Positions 23,636 to 35,877 of a stretch of DNA of 64,000 nucleotides are shown here, in pieces; position 1 is the stretch's first letter; every line of letters starts with the position of its first letter. Both the position numbers and the translations under genes were made by a program. The notes beneath the pieces were generated by a model. That model was given only the letters and a program-made list of their open reading frames with translations, made no database searches and was not told the DNA's origin. Where the stretch lies: assembly GCA_019426215.1 (NCBI GenBank), contig CM033392.1, positions 32,408,814 through 32,472,813 on the forward strand. Direction: 5' to 3'. The stretch is from Buddleja alternifolia. Its lineage: Eukaryota; Streptophyta; Magnoliopsida; Lamiales; Scrophulariaceae.

Positions 23636-25261
23636 TGTTAGGTATATGCCCTAGATGCCAGTGAGGATAAATAGATTGTATAGGGTATTCAATTATGTAG
23701 TACAAACTGATAATTAACAAAGGCAATTATTATTCTGTTCATGTGAAACTTTGTGCCATCAACAAGTATTTAACAAACAGTCCTTGTGTTTCGAGTTTGA
23801 CTCTTCGCCCTTTATGGAATAAAGATGTGGCACAGGGAGAGTCTTATTCCTGATCACTCAAAAGGGTACGCAAGTCAAAGAATTTTAATTGGGCATTCAG
23901 ATTCGACTTGTATGACACATGCTCTGACAAGGAGTGTCAGTCGAACACTATGGGATAGTGAGACACATGTCATAGATATATCAATGGAAATGATATATTC
24001 AAACATGGATCGTAGTAATCCGATCATATGGGTATTTGCTCGGTGACTGTCAATGATTGGATTACTGACCATAATAGTATGCACGGGTCTTACACTTGAG
24101 GGTTCATGATCAATGTGCTTGTGCTATTGAATCTGTTACTAGAGTAGTTAGGCCCAACTTACCCTTTGGTGAGGCCAACCTCGAAGTGTGATCTCAATGA
24201 GTCAAGTAGCAGTTGTTCAGTGATCACCAAGATGAGATTCACTATCTTGATAGTAAACGAAAAAATATCCTGTGAAATCAATATGCATATGAAATTTTAA
24301 GTCTTTGGCCAAAGTAATGAAACTAACCCATGTGGGACATGGAGGGTAGTTTGGTAATTTCATCATGATATGATAACATGCACAGTATAAAGTTTAGTGA
24401 GTTGAACATAAACCATGACTCTCACTTGATCGGGATACGTCAGTGAATGCCTTATACTCATATGGTATTTATGGTCCAGAGTTCGTAAATGATTCGTTCA
24501 TTTCAAACTCAATTGGGTTATGATGTGAGTCCACGAGACTAACTAGTTGGTACTCACATCCTAAAGAGACGAACCTAAAGAGTCGCACTATAAAAAACGA
24601 ACATGATGTCTTTTTGTGTTAATCTTTTGAAAAGATACAATTAAATGGACGCATTGATTTATTGGATAAATCAATGAATTAAATGTTTAATTTAATAGGA
24701 TTAAATTAAATTATTTAATTGGGGAATTAATTAAATGGAATTAATTAATTATTTAATATGTATTAGAATTTAAATAGGATTTAAATTAAACACATGTTAA
24801 AAGGTGGGCTAAGTTGAATGGGCAACTTAAAGCCCACCCACATCCATGTGGAGCCCTTGGGGGCGGCCACTTAGGGGTCCTAAGTGACTCCGACTTGTTG
24901 GTTAAGTGAAGGAGTTATAAGATAACTCCAACACTTACAAGTTACAAAATAACCCTAGTTGCATAACACACATAAAAAAGAAGAAAATCCTCCCACCACC
25001 AAAAACTCGCCCAGCCCTCCATCACCATAGTCGAAGGAGTTTTTGGAGATCTTTTGAAAGTTCGTTTCACGTGCATCTTTAGAGACAGGAGCTCAAGGAG
25101 GAGTTGTTACGCAAATAATTATTACGAAATCAATAAGGCAAATCTATTTCGTTTAGTTTTTAGAAAATTGTTAAAATTCATTAATCCCGTTAAAGTGTTC
25201 CATGTGTAGGAATCCAAATTTTTTTATTCCGCTGCATTTTTACTCCAATGGTTTCCTAACA
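23636..25261 (+). mobile_element. Copia family A 3' LTR, 1626 bp
   Basis: It begins TGTTAGGTATATGCCC right after the AGTGGGAGA polypurine tract and ends TTTCCTAACA. It contains an AATTAA-rich segment at 24640-24790. The second full copy is 46989-48605. It inserted in inverse orientation into copia B gag; the first bases after it (GATTG, GATCA in the sister copies) should be the target duplication, but the partner side is gone. Confidence 0.9.
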
Positions 25262-27223
25262 GATTGTTGTGGAAATTGACGCTGGTATTTCCTCGACGCT
25301 GGCTTAGGATGCACTTTGGGTGCTTAACGCTTAGCATTTGATTCACAGTGGTAAGGTTTCTCCATAGCTTTTTGAGCGTTTGGAGAAACCTTTCTTTGTG
25401 AATCATTGACTTTTTGTCTTTCTCATGCTTGAGTCAGCTTTGGCTTTCTCATTTGGCCTCGTACCATTGTCATTTTGTCCAATAGGTGTTTGGCTCTTTG
25501 AACCTTTCTCAATAAAGAACACATACTTTCCTTTGTTTTTTGACGTAACATTTGATTTGTTTGGTTGTTTATCGAATTTATTACACCCTAAACCGGTCTT
25601 TTCACCAAATAATCTTGCTACCTCGGTATTATTGTCTAGCTTTCTTAACGCTTTAGACAATGATGAGACGAGCTAATCAACTCAGCTTCTCTCTTGACTA
25701 TTATATCAAGATCACCTTTCATTTGAATGATTTCAGTCTCAAGTGATTGGTTCTTCTCAATGCATTATTGATGAACTTGCAACTCTGCTTTGAGCGTCAC
25801 ATTATCACCTCTGAGCGCTGATATGATATTAGAGTGATTTTGTTATAATTTGGCGGCATCTTGAGAATCTTTATAATATTTTTTTAATTTGTCAAGTAAT
25901 TCTTCATAAGAGAGAGGATAAGTTAATTCAGTATTTACCTCAGATAGTGAGTCTGAAGACGCTTCATCATCTCTGGCCATGAGACAGATTAGCGCTGAAT
26001 CATCCACTGGCTCATATCCTCACTACTCTCTTCTGAAGACTCCAAATCTTCAGGTGCGGAGGCTGGTTTTGATTCCGCTAGCAAATCTTGTTAACGAAGT
26101 TTGCTCCTGAATTGGTTTCTATCCAAGGAATCCTGCCTTGTGGGCTTGGATACGTTTAGATAAGGTCAACTTACCTGGTAGTGCCCTGGTTTCCTGCAGT
26201 TATAACATAGATTAGTTTCATCTTTTGTTCACTTGTTAACCTTGGAGTTTGTGGTTTTGAGACCATTAGCGCTGAGAGATTTTACGACGAAGACGCTTGG
26301 TATTGATTTGGCGCTGAGGGAGAAGGGGCATAATCTTGAGGCACCTGATACTATTGTTGTGCTGGAGGAGGCGCTTGATAGGAATTTTGTCCTTGATGCT
26401 TAGGAGCTTTTCCTTTCTTTTCATATTTTAGAAACTTTCTAAACCTATTTAGCTGCGCTAATTTCTCTTCATCACTTATATCTGACACTTTTCCCTTATT
26501 GCCCGATTTACCCTTGACTGAAATTATTACCTTTCCAGACTCTATCACTGGACTGCTTACTACATCACTTACTAAATTTAACTCAAATTCAAAAGCCTTA
26601 AATTCTGTAAAAGCATCTTCTAGAGTTAGAAGATCCAACATGATTCTTTCATAGCCATTGTTTTCCTTAAAATTCTACTTGGGCGACTTCTGAAAATTTT
26701 AACCACCATTTCGCGATTTGGCAAATCCATGCCTAAAGATGTTAACTCTGTAACAAGAGCAGTAAATCTTATATCCAATTGTTCTAGCGTCTCATCAAGT
26801 AACATTTAGAAACCATTACACCTTTCCTTGGCAATCGAAAGCTTATTTTCTTTAATTTGCGCTGACCCAACACATATTGTAGCCAACTTGTCCCATATTT
26901 CCTTAGTCGTAGAGCACGATTTGATCTTATTGAATAAGTTATCATTATCTGATTGTTGTGTATAGAGAATTCCGACTAACATGATCCAAATCTACTCTCT
27001 GACGCTCATCTGTAGACCACTCATGCTTTGGCTTTTCAACATAGCCGTCAGGGGTCTCTTCTGTGGCTCCAGGCGCTCTAGTGATGACCTTAAAGATTTG
27101 AATCGGTCTATCGGAAATGATATCACACATTTCATCATCACAAGAACAAAGATAAGTAAATGCTTTGACCTTCCACGAGTCATATTTTGACTCGGTCAAC
27201 TTAGGTACTTTAGCGAATGCCAT
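25262..27223 (-). pseudogene. Copia family B gag
   Basis: The start at 27223 (MAFAKVPKLTESKYDSWKVK) is the usual copia gag opening. Next comes a UBN2-type gag domain (VEKPKHEW.TDERQRVDLD, ENKLSIAKERCNGF), then a Lys/Gly linker (SVKGKSGNKGKVSDISDEE), a Gln/Pro-rich segment, a CCHC knuckle near 26170-26215, an acidic LESSEESS region and a basic coiled-coil tail. There are many stops and frameshifts. In the knuckle the last Cys is replaced by a stop next to a Ser (CRKPGHYQVS*). It ends where the A LTR inserted, so protease and pol are absent. The gag lies downstream of its own PBS and LTR at 27291-28686. Confidence 0.85.
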
Positions 27224-27290
27224 GAAAGAAATTTTAAAAGGATCTAAACAACCAATTATGCTTGAAAATTTAAAAATTTCAACTTCAACC

Positions 27291-27302
27291 GCTCTAATAT
27301 TA
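27291..27302 (-). promoter_or_regulatory. Degenerate PBS of copia B
   Basis: The minus strand reads TAATATTAGAGC, a decayed version of TGATATCAGAGC at 50540-50551. Position next to the LTR end supports it. Confidence 0.6.
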
Positions 27303-27304
27303 CT

Positions 27305-28686
27305 TGTTGGTCCCAAGTGGCATAAAAAGGGTCTAAAAGGGGCAGGTTGAATAGACCCTGAAAATCTTTTAGAATTTTTAGACTTGTTTTAGAAAGATAA
27401 CTTAGATAATAATTTTGAATAATTGATCAAGATGAATCAGGCGCTCAAGACTTGTATCAAGTTGATAATAATTTTTAGATTTGTACAAGTCTCTAAGTAT
27501 GAGTAAATATTTAGAAAATGTTTTGTCGCTTTAGTGATTTAAAGTATGCTTTATGATGATGTAAGAAAATGATAATTAATAAAGCAATAAAATAATAAGT
27601 AAAGAAGACACGAGAATTATAAGGTTCACTGTGTTTGCGTAATCCCAGCTACGTTCTTCTACTCCTTTCCACATAGAAGGAATTCACTAAAATGAATTAC
27701 AAAGCTACACAAAGACAACTTCAACACAATAGCAAATGGTCAAGGCTTGATCTCGAGTTCCCTGATCACAAAGATTTCAACTCGGCTAAGATATGCTCCT
27801 GACAAGCTTCTCTCACACAGAAATACTGCTTTGTCAAGGTTGATGGGTTTTATCAAGGTTTGTTTGATTTGAAAAGTTTGAACGCTTTTGGAATATCTCT
27901 TTAGAAATGATGGTTCTTCCATGAAGAGGTAAGAGATATTGGTTCGGTTGTGGAGACGTATAAACTCAAAGATATTTTGGCTACAGAGGTTTTGAGCTTT
28001 TTGGGATGGATTTCAAAAGTGTAAGTGTATATCATGTTTTTGATAATAATTCTCGGTATTTAGGGTTGAGCTGTGAAGATCTATTTATAGACTATCTCGG
28101 GACTTGTCTGTAGGACACAAGCAGGAGCATGTTTAACACAGCGGAAGGTCTTTTTCCGACATCTCCGGAAATTCTGCTGCACAGAGTTGGTAGCAGACCT
28201 GCTTTGAGTTGACAGCCAATGGGGAAGGCTTATCCGTACATCAATAGTCCTTATCACTTTTAATGCTCTTATCAAGCATTTAATGCATTTGAATTTAATT
28301 CCCGTTGGAATTAAATGTCCGTTGAATGTTGCAATTAAATGCTTATTGACTTCGAATTTAATTCAGGTAAGGATAGGCGCTTGTGGCATGCTCACTTAGA
28401 ATGATTCTTAGGGGCTTGACAGTCGCTTAATGAATCTCTGATCTTCAAAGTCTTCAAACGCTGATCTTCGAGTTCACTTTGATAGACTTACCTAGAATTC
28501 TATCATAACTAAGCGCTAGATACTAGTCTAAAACTATAAAGATAAAAATCCTTATACTGAAAATTAGAACTCGATAACTTTAAATGCTTAGACATATTCT
28601 AATAAATACAAACTTATATATCTTTGGGGTCTAACATAAAACATATCTTGTCATCATCAAAACATCTAACATGAAATTTCCTAGCA
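27305..28686 (-). mobile_element. Copia family B 5' LTR, 1382 bp
   Basis: On the minus strand it starts TGCTAGGAAATTTCATG (28686) and ends CTTGGGACCAACA (27305). Sister LTRs are 50554-51949 and 60994-62481. The paired 3' LTR is not in the window. Confidence 0.85.
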
Positions 28687-28832
28687 AGGGTCTCCACGAG
28701 CAAAACAAAGATATGTTCCATTAAAATCAAAATTATTCAAGAAATCATGTCATTGTACTCAAGTTAATCGATCTCCATATATCAATTAGAAGGCTAAAAA
28801 AATTTCCATGCTTGATTTCTAAACATCTTTTA
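28687..28832. other. Short flank between copia B and G LTR
   Basis: About 146 bp with no recognisable feature. It is repeated at 51950-52074, so it belongs to the duplicated block. Confidence 0.6.
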
Positions 28833-30652
28833 TATAACGACTCGTAAATCTATATATATATAGAGAGAGAGAGATTTTCCCGGCTCCTAATTATATAGAG
28901 ACTAAGGTAAGAGATATAATTGTCAGTAATTAGATTTCTTAATTTATTCGAGTCTACCAATTCGTGCTCGACCATAAATATTTTACTCTTTGATCGTATA
29001 GCTAAAGTAATGTTCTAACTATATGTGAAATAAGCTAGTATTGTTCTATACTAGCTTGTGTGTGTAGAGTAATGTTAATTATTATATATTATGGGTGTAA
29101 GTTCTTAATTCTGATATATATAGATAAATATATATCTACATATAGGTGCATCACTCCCCTTTTCAAGCGTGGCAAGTGAAGTGAAGACTTATAGCTCTTT
29201 TGTTGACTACCCTTAGACACACTCTTCATCTTCAACCTCACACGCTCATCGCTTTGGATTTTGCTCTAAATCAGCCCCATGTTTCTCTTAGAAGGTATAT
29301 AGTACCTAATTTTTATATAATGTATATATGTTTGAAGTTAATTATATGTTGCAATTTTAGATGAATAACACCTTGAAGTATTGAAATTGAAAGTATGCTA
29401 TAATATATGTGTTTTAATTAACTTAAATTGCATGACATCCGGTTTTCAAAATTTTCAGTTTCTGCAGTTGTACTTTAAAACTGTAATTAGGTGCATAAAC
29501 ATGGGAATTTGTTTATGTTAAATTTTCTGGATGAACATGTTTCTGTTTTGAACCTCTTTGCAAAATTTGATAAAGATTGGAGTTCTGTGGATCTTTCCAA
29601 AATTCTATGAATGAAACTACCAAACTATTTAGCGGGTTTACGAAAGTTTTTGTATGAAGCTTAATTGTCGTATTTAAAAAATTAATTTGTTTCAAAGCTT
29701 TTACTATACACTTATTTATGTGTTTAAAGGGTTTTATGAAAATTTGGGAATTTTTCCAAGGAACAGGAGATTTTATAAAACTGTTTGAAATTTGTCCTGT
29801 CTGGAAAACATTTACAAATGCAGCGTGTGATCACAATCTTGAAAAAGCCAAATAGATTTGGAATTTATATGGCATGCTCTTCGACTTGATTCATATGTTA
29901 CTATAACAGTTTAGAGGAAAAATTGTAGTTTGAGTATTTATGAGAATTTTCTTAGTGAGGTTGCGTCGATAAGTAGCTTGAGGCTTGTTAAAACTAAAGT
30001 ATCTATGCACCTAGTATATACATACAATAACTCACGAGTTTTGGTTATTTTATGAAGTATCATAGTTCGAGAATATGAGAGTGTATTTGGACAGTAGGAT
30101 ATGTTCATGGTTCGGATGAGTCACGAGACTACAATGCTGAGTAGTAACCGCGAGGGTTCCTATTTCATTCTTCTCACTTGACTTTGCTTTACCTACTTTC
30201 ATATATATATCGTTTGACATGAGTTCTAAAATACATGAGTTTTATTCTTCGTTCTTACTTCATTTGGATACTCGATTGTTCGCCCTTCTGATATCTGGAT
30301 TGATTCATTTACTTGCTGCAATATATGCTTGCTTCTATTATAATCTTCCGTTGCAGATTTTGTTTCAAAGATAAAGGTAAAACAACCCGTTAACATACCT
30401 CACTGAGTCATTCAGACTCACCCCTCCTTCTTACTTCCCTTTTCAGATGAGCGTAGTATGTTTGATACAGAGAGAGAAATGAGTAAAGGAAGCACTGGTT
30501 TGTTTCTGTTAGATTGATATATTTTGGGATGTAGATGTTTTATCTTGGAGACCTTTGATTAATTTAGTTGTTGTTGACTTGTGTAAAATTGATGAGAGTA
30601 CATTGTTGGTTTAATTAGATTGTAAAAGTTTAGTATCAGCAGATAAAGTATT
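28833..30652 (+). mobile_element. G-family gypsy LTR, plus strand, truncated
   Basis: The start is placed at TATAACGACTCG (a decayed TGTAAC) by analogy with 39888; the TTTTCCCGGCTCC motif follows. It matches 52075-54690 but lacks the internal tandem repeats: about 0.7 kb is missing between TCATATATAT and CGTTTGACAT near 30210. The LTR 3' end is missing and K sequence follows. Confidence 0.8.
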
Positions 30653-30731
30653 CGTATATATATATATTAGTTTAATTGGAATGGGCAAATAAAAGGATGA
30701 ATGAAAAATTGCACTCAAGCCCTCCTTCATA

Positions 30732-30778
<47 letters not shown>

Positions 30779-32900
30779 GCTATTTGGTCATCCTCCTTAC
30801 TCCAACATAAAGACACACCAAAGAGAGAAAATTCAGCAATTCCCGTGTAGAAACCCAGCCCTGGCAGTTTTGTCCTTTTCACGTTTTGAGATAGAAAATG
30901 ACCACCAAATTTAGTGTTCTTTAGCTCAAACTCTTCCTAAAAGGAAAATCTACAACATTATAAAACCCAAATTTACTTAAAACTACCCAAGTTCCAGAAA
31001 AAGCCCCGAACCAAAAGCTGCCCCAAATTCATACTTGTTTGTGTGGAAGTTTAAGCTATAATTTGTTGTAATTTCTTCAATTGGAGTAGGTAAATCACCT
31101 TTATATCTGTTAGTTTATGTTTTTGTTTGAGTTATTGGAATTTATTATAGAATATACCTTGTTTTGTTCAATTGGGGTTTCAATGGGCTCATGCACGAGG
31201 AGATTTTGAATGTTGGGTTGAAGCTATTGTTGCATGTTTAGGTGTAAGATCTGACTATATTTTTGTATACACATGGACATATAGGTATTTCAAACTTTAT
31301 TGGATGATTTTATGTCAAATCTAATACGTATCTAAAGAGTAACTAGGGCATGCATGTTTGTTTTGACCTAAAGGTAAGATGTATGAAAATTTTAGTTTCT
31401 GGTTTTGATGTTGAAGGATGTATTTATTGGACTAAATATCTTAATTTAGTTATGTTAAATTTTTTGTATTATCTTGCTTATGTTTTGAACTTTTCAGCAA
31501 ATTTGGTAAAGATTGGAGTTCTGTGTATTTTTAAAATTTGTTGAATAAAACCGCCAGTCTGGTTGGCATGATTTAAAATTGCTACTGTTTTGGGCTTATT
31601 TGGTGAATCTGAAAATTTTTGTTTGCTCTAAAATTTTTATTGTAGGTAATACATGTGTTAGGAAGTTTTCATAAAATCTTGGGAAGCTTTCAAGAAACAA
31701 GGAATTTTATACAACATTTTGAAAATAAACTGACTGTCTTGAAAAATCTATCGGGACAACTCTATTTTGGAAATTGCATCACTAATTCAATGATTTCAAT
31801 TAAAGTTGAAATTTTTGTGGAATGTTCCAGAATGTGTTTTTTGGTGTTTTTGAGAATTTATAAAAAAATTCTATAGTAAAATTGCACAATGAGTAGCTTA
31901 CTTGGGTATTCTTTCAACTAAATTGCTATATATGTGTAGAATATTCTTTTTTTTTTTGTCATTATGGTAGAGTTTTTAGGTATTCATAAGGTTAAGTTTA
32001 AATATGTTATTCATCTCACCAATACAGGTAGCATATCCAAATTCTCGAATCCGATCCAGTTTAAAGTTATCGTATTCAGTGAGTGCTCCTTAACTCTATA
32101 ATTGTATCTTTTGAAAACTGGAAGGAATATATGTACGTAAATTTCAATTGCTATATATATATATATATATATATATATTGTATTAAAGAAAAAAGTTTAT
32201 GTTTTTGAAAAATTTTGGAATCATGATTCTGTTCTGAACTAATATCGTGAAGATAACTTATCTGTTTCTCCACACTATTAAATCTCTTTTGTCTATAATG
32301 ATCAATGAATAGTCTGTTCTGATCTATTTATGTTAGTTGGATCCAACTTGGCCTTGGGTTGACAAAAGATATCACCGGGCAGTAGGGGACTTTCCGGTGG
32401 GACCCTGAGTCCCCATGGCCCACTCCCTCACAACGCACAACAGAAGCCATTTGTGATTATGTTGGGTAGTAACTATTCCAAATGTACTCGAGCATTTGTT
32501 TTTGTTTGGTAACCTCCTTGCCCGGAGTGATAAGGTGGTCTGTCACTATCGGTTGGGAGTCATAAGGTTGTCGGCATCGTAATTTGGTTATTTGATCATC
32601 ATAATCATTTTAATTTCTTTTACTGCTTACTATTTTTTAGCGTTACTTGGACGAAAAATATTTTTATGTCTCATATTGATATTTATGTTCGTCTTAAATC
32701 TGTCACATTAAGTTTGAACATTTGTAAAGATTCATTTTTGTAAAAATTATTTTTGATTATGTTCATGCATTTCGAAAATTATATGTATTTGTTAAACACA
32801 TCACACACATCGGGCATTCATCGAGTCTTTTGCTCATGTACTCTATGTTTTACTTCCTTCATCAGTGGCCGAGTGATTTCTGAAGCTCTTTTCCTTTGTA
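30653..32900 (+). mobile_element. K-family (LARD-type) LTR, plus strand
   Basis: Up to 32250 it is the inverse of 1-1620. Motifs such as AGCCCTGGCAG (30860) parallel AGCTCTGGCAG on the minus strand of the L2 LTR (near 38475), which places K among LARD LTRs. A (CT)n(AT)n tract lies at 30734-30778 and another (AT)n at 32152-32180. 32250-32900 has a G+C-rich stretch (32350-32440) and no coding sequence. The right boundary, against L2 interior, is approximate. Confidence 0.65.
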
Positions 32901-35862
32901 ATAGCTAGATGTTGACTTTTTGGGATTTTTGTAGGCTTGAGATCTCTTTAGAGTATCTTTTTTTAAGATGATGAAGGTAGATATGTTGTAACTCGAGGGT
33001 AGTTACAACCAATTCCAATATATGGTAGATAAAATAAGGTAGGAACCCAATGATAATTGAAATGAAATTCTCCAAAATAGGAATTGAAGAAGCAAGGAGT
33101 TGCAAACGAAAGATGAATTAATATGGTCAACATTAGAAATAAACAATTAAAGTTGCAAATGCATACTTCATATGCTCATAAAAGGAAGATTTAAAACAAA
33201 TGGCATCATCACAAACCGGAGGAATGAAGATGGTTCAATATAGAGAAGTTCCAATACAAAGAGATCAAAATATAAGCCTTGAGATGAACTAGAAGTATTA
33301 CTATACGATGAGAAATTGATCTCCTTGAATGGAGAAAATTTCATGTACAAGAGTATTCAAGAAGGATTTGTTTAAAATGATATGGCTACAAACTCAAGAT
33401 TTCACAAAAGATTATCAATTATTCGAATATTATAATAAACTTCAAACATAATCTTCGAATAAGAGATGGATGAGCAAGGAAAATCACTATTAAAACTCAA
33501 TTCTTAGGAGTCGGCCACAGGAGTAGAATAAAAGTCGTGATTCAAGATGACGGTTTTGTGATAATATTGAATCACCCTCAAAGAATAACAATTTCAACAT
33601 GTCTTATGAATTCATAAATAGAACCACATGGTCAATCTGTAAAAGATTTCCAGGATATAGTGCAAGGTAAAATGTGCAGAAGTCTCAAGAATGAAAACAG
33701 CGACAACCAAAAGTTCAGATTCAATGATGTCCTCTCTGTAATAAACAAATTTCCATAGCTTGACAAGACTTAGATAAAAATTAGTATAGGTAATAAAGAA
33801 TAATCGATTAGAAAGAATAATTTGATTACTCAACAATTAATTCAAGAAGGAGAGGATGCGAAAATCTTCAAAGACTAGAATATGAAATTTTTAAGATGAA
33901 TGAACTTATAATATGAAAAAAATTACAAGCATCCCATGGAATCATACAGCGAATCAACGTATACCACATTTGCCAAAAGTGGTTACAAGAAATCTCAAAT
34001 AGTTAGAATAGATTGGACAGATATATTGAAGAGGCAAATTACTGTTTTAATAAAGAGATTGAAGAACTGAGAATGATGACAAGAAAATGTGATTAAATAT
34101 ATGAGTTAGACCATGAATAAATAATTTTGTTAAAAAATGAATTCATCATATGCCATAGAAGGACCCGAATGCAAATTATTGTCATCTCAATATTCAAGGA
34201 ATAAATAACTACTTGGATGAGCTTCAAGACATAAGACGAAAGATAAGTCTCACGGAAAGCTGGAAGATCAGTGGATTCAAAGAAATTATTAATGTATATG
34301 AATTAAGAAATGTTTCATGGAGAAGAGTACTAAAAGTGATCCACTAAAAGTGAATAGTTACAAGCTCAAGGTTTCATGAGATGAAGCAAAATGAACGCAA
34401 TAACAATAATCAAACTGAGATTTTCAAATAAATTTGACGATTTGAGTTCGATGCGAACTAAGAGGCGAATATTAGGATTCAATAGATAAAGTAGAATAAA
34501 ATTTCAATTCAAGTGGTGATTCCAGAATAAGGTGAATCGCCTTTAAAGATTAAGGATTTAACAAGTATTGAGTCTCAGAAACAGAATCATAGAACATAAC
34601 CTCGAGAGGTTTTCAAATAATGGATGTAAAATAATGTGAAGGCGAAAAATTCTCAAGAATTAAATTATGAACAATAAAGAGTTCCGAATACGAGAGTTTC
34701 CCAATTATGACAGGAACATAATTTTTAATAATGAAGTTTACTAGATCCCCGAACATAATAAAGATGCATATCGATAAGAGCTGGTTTCAAAAGAGATATG
34801 AGAAAGCGATGGGGAAAATTAAAGTTATGTACTACAAAGAATCCTCCTTCGTTTATGAACAAGGGGAAATCACTCTTTTGAGTTTGTTCCTAACACATCT
34901 ACCTCTAACTTCACACGATCTTTACAAGACGAAAGATTGAGTAGTGTAGCAGGACGACATGAAGCAATCCTCATTCACTAGGTCAGCCTTTCCTAAATTA
35001 ACATTGAAGTGGGCTTGTACGACTCGTTGCGCATCCATTCTTCGATAAGGGGCATTAATTACCGTGCAAAATCGCCTCCAAAAGTCATCTTACTTCTCTT
35101 TCTTGCAATCGGAACTGTCATCGCCTCAATGCTATGACTCATTGCAAATTCTTCTAGATAGGCCTCTAATTCTAGCTTAGCTTCACTAGTAAAGGGATAA
35201 TCCATGAATCGATTAATTTGCATGACAAGAATCGATTTGGTAATGTAGATGCCTAGTCACTTACCAAAGAGAATATAAATCAATTCAAGGAACAAGGATG
35301 TCTTTTGGGAGGAGAACTGTGATCCCATGCAGAAGAGATTGTACTCGCTGATGCTTCCATGAATGAGGAACTAACGCTTTACACTTGAAGCTAAAGAGAG
35401 GTGGATCACAACAAGAAGGTGAGGGACTACACGAGTGCAAAGAGATGAATGATTCAGCACCCTCATCGCCATATTTGCGACAACTATCGCCACCATACAA
35501 AATACTTGCTATTCTAATTCATACTTAAAATTCAAATTGCGGTGTTATTTTGATCCATTCAAACTTACTCTGTTATATATCTAGAAAATTGAAATCATCT
35601 TCAATCTAAAAAATATATTATCTTCTACTCACTAAGTACAAGATTGCCTTTCTTCAAAATAACAATATAATCCAAGAACTCATCTCGAATTAGTGGAACA
35701 CTTATTGAATGCATCCAAAGCATAAATGTACCACATTCCACAAAGCCGAACCAACATCTTTATCAACAATTCTTCTCTCAATATCATAAGCTTAACTTAG
35801 AAATTCATTACTCTTCCACAGTCCGAAGATCTTATCCCGGTATAGCTCATGCACTAGCCTAA
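32901..35862 (-). mobile_element. LARD L2 internal region, truncated, non-coding
   Basis: From about 32980 it aligns with the L1 interior (for example 33000-33110 with 16290-16400). The PPT, the 3' LTR and about 1.2 kb of interior are missing on the left. No retroviral domain is visible in any frame; the open stretches are short and not shared with L1. Confidence 0.75.
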
Positions 35863-35874
35863 GCTCTGATACCA
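35863..35874 (-). promoter_or_regulatory. tRNA-Met(i) primer-binding site of L2
   Basis: The minus strand reads TGGTATCAGAGC, three bases from the LTR end at 35878. Confidence 0.92.
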
Positions 35875-35877
35875 CTC

